Shown in pieces: positions 1-14,386 of a DNA stretch of 64,000 nucleotides. Made by a program: the position numbers and the translations under genes. A model generated the notes under the pieces. The model was not told the origin of the DNA. It was given only the letters and a program-made list of their open reading frames with translations, and searched no databases. The DNA comes from Hemicentrotus pulcherrimus (taxonomy: Eukaryota > Echinodermata > Echinoidea > Camarodonta > Strongylocentrotidae): positions 38,712 to 102,711 of the forward strand of contig BEXV01000135.1 of the NCBI GenBank assembly GCA_003118195.1, written 5' to 3'. Position 1 is the first letter of the stretch. Each line of letters opens with the position of its first letter.

Positions 1-621
1 GGGGTTTACATACATAAAAATACCAAAGGGGGGGGGTGATGACAGTAATCACTTTGATGAAGTTTGACGATGACTATTATCAAGACTAAAAAACAAGCAA
101 ATGTTAGCCCTGTTAACTATAATTAAAACAGCTATCAAAACACAATAATACACTCAAGAAAACTATATCGAGAATAAAAGCCCGCAATAAACATTTCATT
201 TCATTTTATTTGCCGACACCCTCTCTCTCACAGTCAATCCAATGATATTTTCATATATTTCACTGCCTTCTCTTCTTCCTCGTTTGACCCCCTCCCCACT
301 CTTCCTCTGTAAATCTCACCCGCCCTCTCACCTCTATACTACCCCTATATGAATATCACTGTTCATCATCTATACACAATATCAATAACCATTTGATCTT
401 AATATACCCATGGTATCTTATATTCAGTATTAATGCCCCTTGTCGGCACTGAAATGATGTTTTTACTCCAGCTTGCCATATAAAATTATATGCCTATTCA
501 ATACCCCTGGATCAAGAGGGGCAGAATTAATGTGGGCAAAACAACACCTTCTTCGAGGATTATGCACCGAGCAAAGATCGAACTCGGGCCCTCTCGTATG
601 AGGGAAGAGTCTACTACAGAA

Positions 622-700
622 TCTGTCTCTGTCTCTGTCTCTCTCTCTATCTATATCTCTCTGTCTCTCTCTGTCTCTCTACCACTGTGTCTCTCTCTCC
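622..700 (+). repeat. (CT)n/(CTGT)n microsatellite
   Basis: CTGTCTCT repeats passing into CTCTCT. One of only two notable CT-on-plus tracts; the other is at about 37088-37112. Confidence 0.85.
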
Positions 701-1883
701 CTAACCCTCCTTTCTGACTTCCCCAGTTGGTTTTACTTACTTGGTGTTGACATGGAATGCATTTGTAGTACCCGTGTGTTCAAAGTCGTGAATTATTGCT
801 GCTAGAAGTGAAGCGAAGATCTCTAAGTCAGACAGCCAGTGCTGCAAAGCAATATGAAATAATAACGAGTCAGTGTCAAAGTTAATAGAGAGGTAGGGGA
901 AGAAAGAGGATGGGGTGGAATGGGAGGGAGAGAGAGAGTATGGGGATAGAATAAAAAGTGATATGTACAGTTAAAAACTAAATAATTCATAAAAATATAA
1001 ATGTAAATTTGAAGTATTTTGTGTTTCTGGTAACTCAAGAATGGAAGTTGGCTGGTTGAATTAGGGCCTTCGTTGAATAATTTTAGATGTAAGCTTGAAT
1101 ATGTTACCTTTTCAAGAAACATAAATTGGTACAAAAATCAATTTTTCACAAACTGAAAAGTTACAAATAATTTAGTTGTTAGCTGTACATAGATGTATAA
1201 TTGTTCTGGATAGGAACCTGCGTGTCACATCCAATTTTATCCTTAAATTGAAAAACTAATAATCGATTGGAATACACAATTTGTGAGAACGAGCGAAGCA
1301 GACAGTTAATCGTGAGTCACACATTCTATCCATGTACAGTGTACCTATGTGCAATATGATAACGCAAGTTCGTCAAAAGAAAATAATATCGAGTCTCGTT
1401 AATAAAATTTATGAATAGCATGAATAACCATTTCGGCGGATCGCGAGAGAAAGAAAAACATGATAGAGGTTCGCGCGTTCTCGCAGGTATCGATTAGCCT
1501 TGGTCAAAATCAATTGTCGCTCAGATCATCAAAGAGGAAATGCAGACGCAGAGAAAACAAGGAGAAAACATGAATTCATTATACTGCATAATGTTTAACC
1601 CTTCTCAGTAAAAACACTAACGCGGCCTAGTGTGACAAAATTATTGCGTCACCATACTTAAAAGTTTATAAGCTATGCATAAACTAGTTGGTGAGGTAGA
1701 TTGTAAGTCCACACAAAATTTGATGATATATTTCGGCACGTTTCTAAAGACGCCGTCTAATGCTGTACACCTCTTTTCGGTGTTACCTCTGTTCTCTCTC
1801 TATATATACTCCCTTGCGCGCATATTCTCTTCGATTCACACATATTATACATGCCTCCTCAGATTACACTTCTTTACGCATAC

Positions 1884-1920
1884 GTCGCTAGGCAACCAAA
1901 GTAGACGTTACCATAGCAGC
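1884..1920. promoter_or_regulatory. Pair of RFX X-box-like motifs
   Basis: GTCGCTAGGCAACC (1884-1897) and GTTACCATAGCAGC (1907-1920) each resemble the RFX X-box (GTNRCC, spacer, RGYAAC) with one or two mismatches. A stronger match, ATTACCATGGAAAC, is at 54833-54846. Confidence 0.3.
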
Positions 1921-3379
1921 GCACGCCGAAACAATCTGCTCTAAATGTAATCAATGTAGTAATTGATTGGGGATGATAATTTTAACGCTTCTTTTTCTCC
2001 TTTTCCCCCAAGCTCCCTTCATTGTTCTTTTTAGTGATCAATGGTCGGAGTTTTTATTCGATCCACAGGCTATGCACTAATTCGCATGTCTATTAATCAG
2101 GACACCATGTCAGACGGTAGTTTTTTCCTTGCATCTGTCAGAAAAAAAATACAATCGATATCGTTTGCACTGATTTCCTGTTAATGATGGTCACGATGAA
2201 TCACGCCGTTTCATTTCATGTTCAAATTTGAAACGTTTTACTTAATGTCAATCAAACAAAAGGCATACCGAACAAAGCTGCCTATTCATGATCTCGTGAA
2301 AATTCTGTTACAGATTGCTAAATCCTAGATACTATACAAGTATATAACGAATAACTAGCATGATAACTACATGGATTAGTTGAGATAATTACCAATGATC
2401 TCTGTAAATCATAACATCAATCTCTTTCAATCATTGCAAGCTTTCCTAGAGAACATTTTGGAAACCATCATAACAAATTTTAGTATATGTTTGCATACAT
2501 TACATCAAAATATATGATCACAATAAAGTGCGTAGACCTTAAGATTCAGCAAAAAAATCTGAAAAAGGCCAAGGCACCAAAATCTTACTAATCCGAGCAG
2601 CTCATTTTTCATTTAATACATTTTCAGAATTGTTTGTTTCCTTCAGGTTTTTCAAATTAAGCGTCATAAGACTCCTTCGCGGTCTGTCCAATCTTCTACT
2701 AAAGCGCACATGGATTCCACAATTAACCTAGTTCTATTTATAGAAAACGTAAGCATCATTCATACCGAATGATATATTATCACAACTCTAAAGGCGGCTA
2801 CACGGCTACAGATTCGCAATGCAAACTGCCAGAGAAAGGAATATTCACCAAACCACGCAGCTCTTATTCTAAACCAAATAAACCTGCTTCTACCTCGCAT
2901 CTTCTCTTAAATATGACAAGTTTCCGTATCAAACTTCGTCCTCAATACTGAATAGGTCTACAAAATGCTTTGCGATTTCCTTATAATGTGATACAATGTT
3001 ATCCAACAACACGCCCACCACCAAACGAAATAGGTGCTAAATCCCATTTTGAATACCCCTACCCGGAATGAAAACAATGATCTCAGCTTCGTGATTGTTC
3101 TTTAATGATCATATAAAAGATGAACATTAATGCTTAAGTCAAAAAATTGTCGTTCAAACTTTAAAATTTGGAATTTTTTCAATTTTTTTCCTAAATTTCA
3201 TTTACGTTATAATCCACTTTGAACAGTGGAGGCCATCATAAATGCTGAAAAGGTAAATGCTTTCGGACAGTCCGGTGATGGACGGTCACAAAGGCAATTG
3301 GTCATACGGTGTATATCATAAAACGCACGGGTCGGTTACAACCGCTTTATAACCTACTCGAATACGCCGTTTGACTTAC

Positions 3380-3520
3380 CACAAGTCCCATCCGTGCTAA
3401 CATATGATGTACTGTCTGTGTGACGTCAGCCGCATGGAGGAGGTTGTGATAGGGGTTGCCGTACTTGCTGTAACCAAGTTCCATAGCGTCCAAGAAAGCA
3501 CCGAGTACAGAATGAGGAAT
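3380..3520 (-). CDS. PDE1: PDE1 exon F (141 bp), catalytic core with general-acid and first metal-ligand histidines
   Basis: Acceptor CGTCTTGTAG, donor GTAAGT; phase 0 at both ends, 47 codons (residues 242-288), the same length as in vertebrate PDE1 as remembered. The sequence GYSKYGNPYHN is followed by LLHAADVTQTVHHMLARM. By family knowledge the His of PYHN (about residue 266) is the general acid of class I PDEs and the His of LLHAAD (about 270) is the first ligand of the binuclear metal centre. The next exon should carry the HDxxHTG ligands. I looked for that signature on the minus strand of 1-3379 and did not see it. A TGACGTCA octamer (3421-3428) is formed by the Asp-Val-Thr codons. Confidence 0.97.
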
Positions 3521-6500
3521 CTACAAGACGAAGAGGGTAGAAATGAACAAAGAATATTAGATTTAGAAGAATAAATACAACAATAAAAAGAATGGACGAA
3601 GAAGTAGTAGTAGTAGTAGTAGTAGTCGTAGTAGTAGTAGTCGCTGTCGTCGTTATCGTCGTAGTAATAATAGCAGTAGAAGAAAAAAAGAATTAACAAA
3701 AAAGAAAGGGCATAAACACATTAGTTTCCCGGATTAATTCAACTTACGAAACGGGATACCTTTATGCATCTAAATTTGTCTATGCCTTTACGTCTGGTGG
3801 GTTGCATACGCTACGTCAATTGCTTGCGTAGCACCGTGTCAGTGATTGGCGCAGTCTTTGACGCTCCATGGGAGAGTTACATCGTGTACAAACAGGAAGC
3901 AAAGTAAATACTTTAACCAGTTAAATACTGAATTCTCCCATTCCCATATAGATTTTATAATGGAACATTTAGCTCCCGTAGGCAAAAGCTTAATTACTGA
4001 TGCGAATTAATGCCATACATAATGTCAATTGCAGTTAGAGGCTTGGCTGACGTAATTAATAACGAAAAAGAAGGAAATTAATAATTTTTTGTCAAACGGA
4101 GGCCTACACAATCAAATAGATTATAATTTCTAATCTTAACAGTTGAAAGTCTCAGGATTCACTTCCTGACGTACAAAGAATCAAAATTTATTTTTCATAG
4201 GGACAAAAAACAGAGAGTGAGACAAAGAAAAGAAGAAAAAAGAACCCAGGAAAGAAGTCCGTTTATTATGTCGGTGTATAATGTTGCATCAGCTGCCGTG
4301 AAATTATCGATTTTATCTCATGATGAAAGCATGATGTACGTATCATTGGTTGTCGAGTTGGACACGGATCTGGTGATGGTCTGCTGTTGTCAAGGAATGA
4401 CCTTAAACGACCTTCAATAAGAAGATACAGTGCTGGTAAAATTATGAATGCTATGTTCAATTAGGGTTAATGATGATGCTATATTCAGTCGAGTTGTACA
4501 GGACGACGGCACACTAGTATAAAATCATTATCACCCATAATTACACTAATAGGTTGCATAAGTTTGTTGGTATGTCATGACTCTACCAAATAAAATGGTG
4601 TGAAACTTGTATAGGTAGTTATGCGGCGGAAGTTTAACACGAAATATACAAACAAAATAAGTCTTATCATTTTCTAATTTTGCAATCGCCTGTTAAGGAT
4701 CTGTCTCAGTGCAGGTTACAGAAGCATGTTTTAAATGAATAACAAATATCACGGTCAATATGCGCGTGGATGTTACAGGGATCTAAAAATGTAACTTTAA
4801 AAATTCTTTAATTGGCACATTAGCTTAAATGGATGAAGTCCTATTTCGACGAGCACATGGTCACTATTGATAATGAAGATGAAGATGGTGGTGGTGGTGG
4901 TGGTGATAATGCCGATGATTCGAAACGAGAATGAAAATGGGGTTTCACTCGTTCTGTAACTAATCATGTTGAAAAATAGTTGATTAATACATCGATCTAA
5001 CCTCTTTTGATTATACCTGTGGCAATTCAAATTGCTGCTGATGCTTTCTGCCAGCAATATACACTTCAGAGGTAGAAAACACTTTTCATACACCGACAAA
5101 GTACTTTCCATTCACGCAGTGGAAGTGCAGATGAGCCCCATTTCGCTTTCACCACGTGATGAGTGTGACGTGGAGATGTGGGTACCGGTTTTTTGATCTG
5201 CTGGGTTAATTTACATTGTCTACTAACCCGCGATGTCATTAATCAAAAAGCAACAGGAAAGCCTGCAAAAACCTGCCTGCACCTTTCGAAATTCATAACG
5301 GCCACAAGAACATAATGAAAATTTCTTTTTAATCCGTTCGCTGGTGTAATATTTGAAACAGGGTACGACACAAAAAAAAGGTGCCGCAATTGAAACCCAA
5401 CTGTACGTGGGTGAAGGCTTCCCTTTTTATCTTTGCATGCATGAGACAAATAAGGGGCTCCGAGTATATCATTAGCCCTGGATACGACCTATAGGTAAGC
5501 GAGAAAGCAGTTATCTGCCCCGAGTGACAATGATGAAGAAACCCTATCTGGATTATTACCTGTGTAGCTGGTTAAAGAAGAGTTGTTGGGGAAGAAATTG
5601 AATCTTCAGGTGAGGACAATGGTAGGGTGATGGATGAAGGGTGTGAAGAGGAAGATGAGGAGAACGTGTGTGGAGGACGTGAGATGGATGGGTAAAGGGA
5701 GCGATTGAGTGACAAGAAATAGAGATACAGGAGAGCGAGGGAGATAGAGAATGAAAGAAGGATTAAGAAGAATAGGATAGCGTAATACTAGCGCTTACTT
5801 TACGTTTCAAAAGAAAGGACTGACTAAACGGACTTAAAAAGAGACCATATAGAAGAAGAAACGGCTTGACATTAAGGTCCCGAATCGTAATATAAATAGA
5901 AATATAGAAAGTGCGGGCCTTTATATGCAGTCGGAGAAGAGTCCGATCGACTTTGAATCGTAATGACGTCAGACCAATCGTATGAATACCAGTCGACTGG
6001 TGTATAAGCACTGTGAACATTAATCCGACAGGAAGGCTTAGAATACCGGAACATCCCATTTCCATATCACTATTCGCAATAAGAAATACATTTTATTTAA
6101 AAACTTTCTAATTACATGCATTCATATATTGGATTCTGACCGTGTAGTTAGCGGTGGCCTTAAGGTTACAAATAAAATCCTTCAAGAGAAACAGAGAGAA
6201 ACAGACATACAGAGAGAGAAAGGGGAGGGAAAAGGAAGGGGGGGGGGGTTAAACCCTGAGAAAATATCAAATGGAAGAGAGAAAGAAAGTTGGGTGCAGT
6301 CGTTGGGGAAAATGTCTTATTTGGCTTTTGGCGAATCGCAACACACCCCTCTTTACAATAAGAACCTTTACCCAAATCATAATCACGTTGGATACACACG
6401 ATGGTGCTCGAATCTTTCAATAGTTTTTGCTTTTTACACCCTTTTCATATTACAAAGTGTTATGTGCCTTATTTTTCTTCGTAATAGTTTTACCTAGCTT

Positions 6501-9500
6501 GGCCAGAAATTAATAATGAAGGCAATAATCAAACAGCGTTCATTTTAACGTTCGTTCGCTTGTGAAAACTAATTTTCTTGTTTACATCTGTTGCATACTT
6601 CAGCATCACCAATACCCACTTTGACTTACAGAATTGAATGATGAAATATCGTATACCCGTTTGATATCAATATAAGTATAAATCGGGATGTTGGATTTTG
6701 ACAAAAAACATGGTTTGAAAAAATGAATTCCCTATTATCCTCGTCAAATGGGACGATGATGAGAGTTGGATGAACTGCATTTCAGAGGATGGGTTTGGAG
6801 GAGAGACGATATTTGAACAGCCGTTTGCACAGTAAATGAACTTGACAACCGGGTCATATCGCTCTGTGCTGTCTGCCACCACCAATCATATACAAAGACG
6901 GAGAATTTCAAGTGGTCTGTTCACACAGCCGTCAAGTAAACGCTGACCCAAACCAGGACACAACCCTTTCTCTAGAGGCCAGTTCAAACGATCTTTAGGC
7001 TAAGTACCACCATTAAGTAAAATCCTTAAAATTTGCATGCATTTCATCACGTCTGACTAGTCCAGAAGTGTAACATTCCACAACCCTGTGTGATATTAAG
7101 CATTATCCGAAATGAACAGTTTAGACTAAAGAGATTAGGTTTCATGTGGAAATGTGGCAGTGATGACATGCTTTAATGTTTATCCCGCTACGGCGAACAA
7201 CATGATGTGTGATGGTCGAAATATGACAGCCTTGTGTGAAATTAGAATTGACAGGCTTTAAGAGACAGATGAGAAATAAAAGACGAAATTACAGGGTCCA
7301 TTATTCCGGATGAAGAGGAGCATAAGAAGATAAGGATGTTATGAATAACTTTGGAAAAGTGATGTGACTCAAGATTTTAAGGTATTCCAGTGCAGAAGAA
7401 AAACACATCGCTGTGAATGTGGAATCTCACTAAAGAATGTTCGACGTATGATCCATTCTTTCATTGAAGGGATATGTCACGTGGTATTTTTTGTTTTTCA
7501 GATTTTGTTACCCCCGATTTCGACAAATTCTTCGTGCGAATCCATTTCCTTTCCATCATCTTATAGGATGCTTCACCAACAGCACACAGAGAGACGATCT
7601 CGGATGCACTGAGCGCCAAAAGAATCTTACTTGGAACGTGATCGTAAGAGGGAAAAGCCACGTGATCTGAAATGAAAGAATTTCTGTTTTTGCAATTCAT
7701 CCGTACAATGAGGATATGCAGATAAAGAAGAATGTATTGCAATTTTAGTATGCCAATGCATGCGTGAACATGACACAGCTCCTACGTTTCAGGCGTACAG
7801 GCCACTGAACAGTTTGTGTAATGTGCTATATATCCGTACTGCCGAAAAGAAGGAAAAGGAAAGATGTTTAGAGATTTCTAAAGTTTTCAAGATCTGTATA
7901 AATAAAGACAAAAGGAAATCGATTGAGAGATTCCTCATTCCATTAACCTGGCGATACAAAGTACGATGTAAGTGCAATAATACACGATTATGCACTTGGT
8001 ATTCCTAATACTTACCTGAAACTAAGACCACTTTTGTAATCAACCGATAACTCTGTGTTATGACTTATCCTTGTTTTGAACGGCGTTTCATTAGCTGGAA
8101 TTCTTCTCTTAAGGTTAGAGGCATTCAATTCGTATTATAATCTTTACAATGCCAACATCAAATTTTCCAAATTAAAATGGGCTTACTTAATTAATTAGAA
8201 TTATTAAGATAATTCTAAGAGATTTACATAGTCGTAACCGGTGTCTTGAAGGAATAATCTAATATACCCGAAAGTCATTAAAAAGCCTTCAAATTCTTGT
8301 CAGAACGTTTTCTCCGAATTGGTCATCCGTTATCTCGATTGAATTCCGAAATCAATTCTTTGCTCAGCGTTTTAAGCTGTCTCCAAAAGAGAGTAGACAT
8401 CACGTCTTAAGGTTTTAAAGCATACATCATGGTAGACAGTTGGACTCAAACGTAGAACGCCACAAAAAGCGCGCGCAGTATTTTTCTATCAATATTTGCA
8501 CACATGCGCAGCCGATGGCAGACTGAGCCAAGCTAATACCCGGATGCTAAAAATGTCACCGGGCCCATGAACCTTAATAAAAAAGTCCAACGGGATCACC
8601 GAGCTTGGTTAGGTGTGGTCGGAGCGAATCCTGAACCCACTCAGTAAATTAAAAGAGGTAAGTACACTACCTCGTCCTTCAAATGGGAGAAAGTCGGTGT
8701 TAAATTTGCATTTCAAGAATATGATATCACCACAATTTTCAAAATGGGCTACCGAATTTCAAACGTTTTGATAAAGACATCCTCAGCAACAATCATTCAG
8801 AATTTGTCTAAAAGATACTATGGCATTAAAACTGTATCTGTAACATTATACTTTATGGGACCAATCACCATGTACCCTTTTAAAAGACATAAAATCATCC
8901 CAAGAATAAAATTAAGACATTTTAAATCTCAAAAATCCTAGATCTTACCTATAAAAGGAGTAATTTCAAAGAAATTCAGAACCATTCTTAATACACATGA
9001 AACCTTACTTCTCATTTTGTACTTTTAAACATAATATTGTCTCAGTTTAATAGTCTTATTAAGATTAAGAATAGAAGGTTCCATCCTCTCGGAATGCGGG
9101 TAAACTTTGCCCCCCCCCCTGCTTCTCCACCCCGTTTCCGATCTCAAACGTCTGGATTTATTCTTAAAGTTCACTGACCTTGAATTTGGTTTGGAGATCG
9201 TAGCGTGATAAAACCTCCGTTGCTAGAAATTTAAGGGCGTGGCCATCGGTCTCTGTATCCAGTAAAAATATGTCGAATGACCAATCGTCGATCGTCTGTA
9301 ATGGAGAAAAGAAACATAGTTATTAATTCAAGATTTATTGAAATCGAGGTGAGGAAAGTTTTAACGTGGTAAAATAGATAAACATCTGTTAAAACATATT
9401 ATGTCAGATCACTGTTTTGATACTTCATAGACAAAATGTCGTTCACATTCCAAAATTTAATGCAATGTCATTAGTTTCAAACCTTAGTTTCAAACCTGAA

Positions 9501-12500
9501 GCATATCATATTCACAATTACTACAAACTGGATTATTGTGCATTTTGCATCATCTTTAAGATGTGGCCAATTTGAGAAATATTCTAAATTATTAGCAGTG
9601 GTCACAACAATGTAATTGTATAGCCCAATAATCGAATGATAACAGTCATGTGTATTTTGTATTGTTTTATCCCTTTTTCAATTAACATCATATATACATT
9701 TATGAAAATATTTTTGTCTTCTGTTACTTCAACAGTTCAACAAATATTTGTATCTTGAGGAGTCAATTTTATTTATATTTATAAATGTCAATTACCTTGA
9801 ATATATGTTTGTATTCTTTCTTTCAAATGACAATCAATAAAATCCCGGTGGAGGGAAAATATGTAGGAAAACAAATAAAATTACGATACTACAGATTATG
9901 ACAACTAGTGGCGAAGCGCGGTTCAGTCGTGGAAGGAGGAGGGCACCCGTCCTTAGTTTTGGTTTCCTATCCCTCGTATACATAGACGTACGAAATATGC
10001 TACCAAAATCTCAACTTTTGCGAGGGAGAGAAGCAAGCGAGCCAAGAATTGAACTTTTATCATGTCAAAGGTGTCATTTATTCATCAATATACACTAAAT
10101 AAATCAGTTGAATTAGAGCGCCATGCTGATATTCGGGCAACCAGGTGCCCGAATATCATCATACACCTATATCATCATATGGGGATATTCATGGACCTCG
10201 TTGTTTGAAACTACCCCGTTTTTTAAATTTTGCGAGCGAGCGAATGCAAATTCAATTTTATTTTATCTCTGAAATCTTATTTCCTTATCAAATACCCAAA
10301 GTGATATATGTATTTGGGCATCTTGCAATTTCTAATACTTTGTTTCCATGAAGTTGACATTATTCCAAAATATCACTAACATATATTATATCCCCTCATC
10401 ATCCCTGTTGAAAAACCGCTGTACTAGATGGTCTAAATTTGAGGGGGGGGGGTTGACTAGGCCGGGGGAGGACAAACCTTGCCCCTTTCGAGAGGGAAAG
10501 TTTGCAGCTTGAAGTAAAACGGGCACACCTACATACTCTCTTTTTCTCTTTTGCAGTATGTATTTTATATTTCACTCCTATCTCCATTTCTTCTTCTTCT
10601 CTGATAAACTCTACATCTACGATGCAGATGAGATCAGATCAATACACCTCTTTCAACAAATTTCATTTAAAATGTATCATGTTGTCCCAATGTTACTGAT
10701 TCACATAAAAGTATAATTTTTGAGGAGCGTTTGCGAGCAATCTATCTCTCTATATCATCTCCCGTTTCCCCCTTTTTTTTCTTCAACTTTCCTCTCGCTT
10801 TCATCTCTTTTATAAACATTCCATTAGGGGGTGGGTGAGTGCCCCTTCGTAGCGTGCCCCCCTCCCATAGCTTTGCCACTGATGACAAATATATACGTTA
10901 CATTTCAGAGTTTCTCCCATCAAATATTTTAAATTACTGACATTCGTCGTAAAAAAATGGCCTACATCTGTATAACTATCAAATTATTTAAGTGTTACGA
11001 CATCCAACTAAAGGCTCTCTACATCAGTTAACCTTTATCTAGTTAATAGTGATTTCTTTTTGTTTTGATGTATAGTCTAACTATATAACTATGCAGGTTG
11101 ATCTTTAAAAAAAAAAATCCTTTCTTATTCTGAAATTAGCAAATATTTCTATGTTTACAAAGAAGGCTGTCAATCATGGTGAACATACTCTATACTTACA
11201 TAAAAAGATAAATAATTGTTCTATTACAAACTAGGTAGTACGAATCTTTATTTCACTTGCGATATACAGTCAAACATCTCCAAGCCTGTGTATGCCTTGA
11301 TCACTTTGTATACATGCCGCATGCAAACCCAGTTCAATCAATTATTCATAGCTATCTGTAGGGCACGTCGTTCTCTTTATTTCTCTTGCATGTACATTGC
11401 CAGGACCGCGTGATCAAGTTATTGCATAATTCAGTGCTATTCGGTAAGTATTTCAACATAGTTCACGAACCTCCGATCAGTTCGGGCACACCGGTTGGGT
11501 CAAGCCAATCCTGGGTGGATTTCTTTTCTTATTTATCGAAACACGTTTTCACTGCATCGTTTGGAGGGGATATATCTCTCTTTGGGGTGGCATAATCGTA
11601 TCTCTTTAGGGGGAAGGCCGTATTGGAGGAGTTGGCATGTGCGTCCTTAAACGATTATGATATCTTATTCATAGGCCGTAATTATTCTAATGAAATGTTA
11701 AAGACCAAGTCAGACAAAATGTGGCAGTTCCTGATTAGCATTGAACACGTTTCTTAAAGCCACAAGGAACCATGAAACGAATACGAAATGGGGATGATTC
11801 GTGTAAAAGTACATTCCCCACACACACATACGTGAGAAACCTCGCGCAGACTACCGTGCAAGTTATGACGTGAGGTCGAATCTTTAGATGTCCGCAGCGG
11901 ATATCTTGCCCAAACGCTGCTCCACCTTGCTTGCACCAAGGATTGTGTCATTTGTGCATGGCTTCGTGGAAAGCTGACACAAGACAGGAGCAATGGGAAC
12001 AGGGCTGGTTAGAGATGCATAGTGTAACACGTATGCCATAGACGCAGGTGGTCGTCTCTGATCGGATCCTTAACAATTCAGAAGATAGCCTCGGCAATGG
12101 GTGTAATGACGAGGGCTACCACTACCCTCTACCTTGCATTCATAGGTCTCTCTGGATAGGATAGCCTGTATGTTAGGGGAATAAAACCCCCTCCGTTATG
12201 CCCACTTTAATTAAGCTCATATCTATTCCATGAGATGATGCATAGAAATAGGTAAGGGCGCCAACAAAATATATAAACATGGTACCTTACAATCACTTTA
12301 GAATATTCTTGTGTTGTATTGATCGGTTGACTGCTATATTTTATGAACTTTGTGAAAGGTGTAATAGGTAAGATGTAAGGGACACGAAAAAACAAATACG
12401 ATTACAATAGTGAGTACAAAGCATCACACTGGTAGAGAAGACGAGACGATGATTAGCGAAGAAGAAGAAGAATTCAATAAATTGTTTACTAAGTGTCATT

Positions 12501-13837
12501 AATGTCCTGGTTAAGTAGTATATACATCTGACTGGGACGTAATGGTTGTGGTAGGGCATAATCTACATTTGCCGGCCTCGATTAAGCTGTAGTAAGTGGT
12601 TAGGCCTTTAGTGGTAGGGTTATTCTTTGAACTTGTTGTAATGCAGTGTGCACTTATAATATTATAACAGTTGACGGAGCTACATCTAGTTATTTTGAAG
12701 TTCTTAGGAACCACAGAGAAATGTTATATCAAGGTGTGATATGTATAAAGAGACGAGGTTTTATAATACATTCGAACCTGGCTTAGTGGCCACCTCTCTT
12801 TAAAGGTAAAGACTAGTATTGGAAACGCCCTAATTTCAAAAAATGTAATGGAAGCTCTTATTACCAATCATGTGAAAGAATATGTTTTGACTAATACATG
12901 ATGATACAAATTTTGCCGGGAAACCGCCTACTAATTGATATATTTGGTAAATTAGTTTATCCATGGTCTGTGAGGAATAAACGCACGTGTCGCATACAGG
13001 TGCATGTAGTCCCATATACATCTATCTGTGTATACAGTGCTTGTAACTTAACGAAGACTGGCCCAAATTTCTTATCATTTTGATGATTCCATAACCTTGC
13101 AGTACACACCAATACTTATATGCTAGATGATCAACCTTTTCCGATCGATTCCAAAACGTTTCTTTCACAATGCAATCGCATGACCATAACTGGTCTTTAC
13201 CTTTAAAGACCACATGTCTGTAGTAGCCATTAATTTGTCTCCCTCTCGAGAGAAAAGCTTGTTGTAGAAACAGTCGGGAAAGGCTACCTGTCTACAGTGG
13301 CCACTTTTTTCTGTTTCCCCTTGGTGGCTTTATTAGACAAGTTTGAATGTTATGATAATAACGATAAAAAATAAAATCATCATTATCGTTAATATTATTA
13401 GTATTATTTTTTACCGTTATAGTCATTATCATCATCATTATTGAATTTTTTTTTGTTGTTGTTATCATCATCATTATCCCGAACTTATATGACTACTTCA
13501 AAATAAGTTTGAATAATACATGCATTAGTAATTCAATTTAAAACAGAAAATTACATTATCCTGATGCTTAAGGTACATTACGTAACCAAGTTACTACCAA
13601 ATACTATAGTATTCATTAACTATGCAGAAGATTATTAAACAAACAACAATGCTCTTATGCACTTTCTTCTTCCAAAGTTGACAAATGAGGTATTAAAGTG
13701 ATAGAAAGCGGGTATTAAAAGATGAGATAAGAAGGGGTGCCATATTAAGAGAGAGAGAGAGAGAGAGAGAGATTGTGGAAGCAAAATGAATGAAGCAAAA
13801 ACAAAATGAGATATGATGTAACATAGAAGAGAGACTT

Positions 13838-13868
<31 letters not shown>

Positions 13869-14355
13869 CACAGAGAGAGAGAAAAAAAACTCTACAGATT
13901 ACGTGACAAATAGTGAGAAATTGATTGTTTAAATGTTTCATCTCCAATCACTCTCCGGAGAGGCTATAATTTTACAATCACATTTAACAATCAATTTTTT
14001 TTTACCAAATTTCTTTGAAAAATAGAAATGAGATTTAGTCTTCAACATTTTTGGTAACTTCTCGTTTAACTCGAAGAGCATTTATTTTCCATCAATACTG
14101 AATTCGAGATTTCCTCTAACGTGTGAGAGAAGGGGGGAGGTATGGATGGGGAGGGGTTGGTTGGGTAGCTACACAGTGCAGCAGCACCAGGTGCAATCGG
14201 GAAGGATGTGATAAATATTGAGGATATCTATCGATAGCCACTTGTGCCAAATTGCTAAAACATAAGTGCTCTGCGAGCGTGGTGTTTCCGAGAGGGCGAG
14301 AGTGAGCTATATAGAGATATAGAAAGAGATAGAGACACATACAGATAGGGAGATT

Positions 14356-14386
<31 letters not shown>

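Larger units (their letters stand above)
1..3379 (-). other. PDE1 intron downstream of exon F (partial)
   Basis: No exon recognised. It contains a CT-rich microsatellite (622-700), a G run near 30-36 and a pair of RFX X-box-like motifs (1884-1920). The rest is AT-rich single-copy-looking sequence. Open frames here are short and lack splice or family support. Any PDE1 exon here should show the HDxxHTG catalytic signature, which I could not find. Confidence 0.7.

Noticed and set aside
560..620. tRNA-like segment on the minus strand (GAGTTCGATC B-box-like)
   Set aside because: No clear A-box, no tail and no target duplication; too weak to call a SINE.
9898..10699. Several 60-70-codon frames
   Set aside because: All lie within the non-coding hAT-like element.
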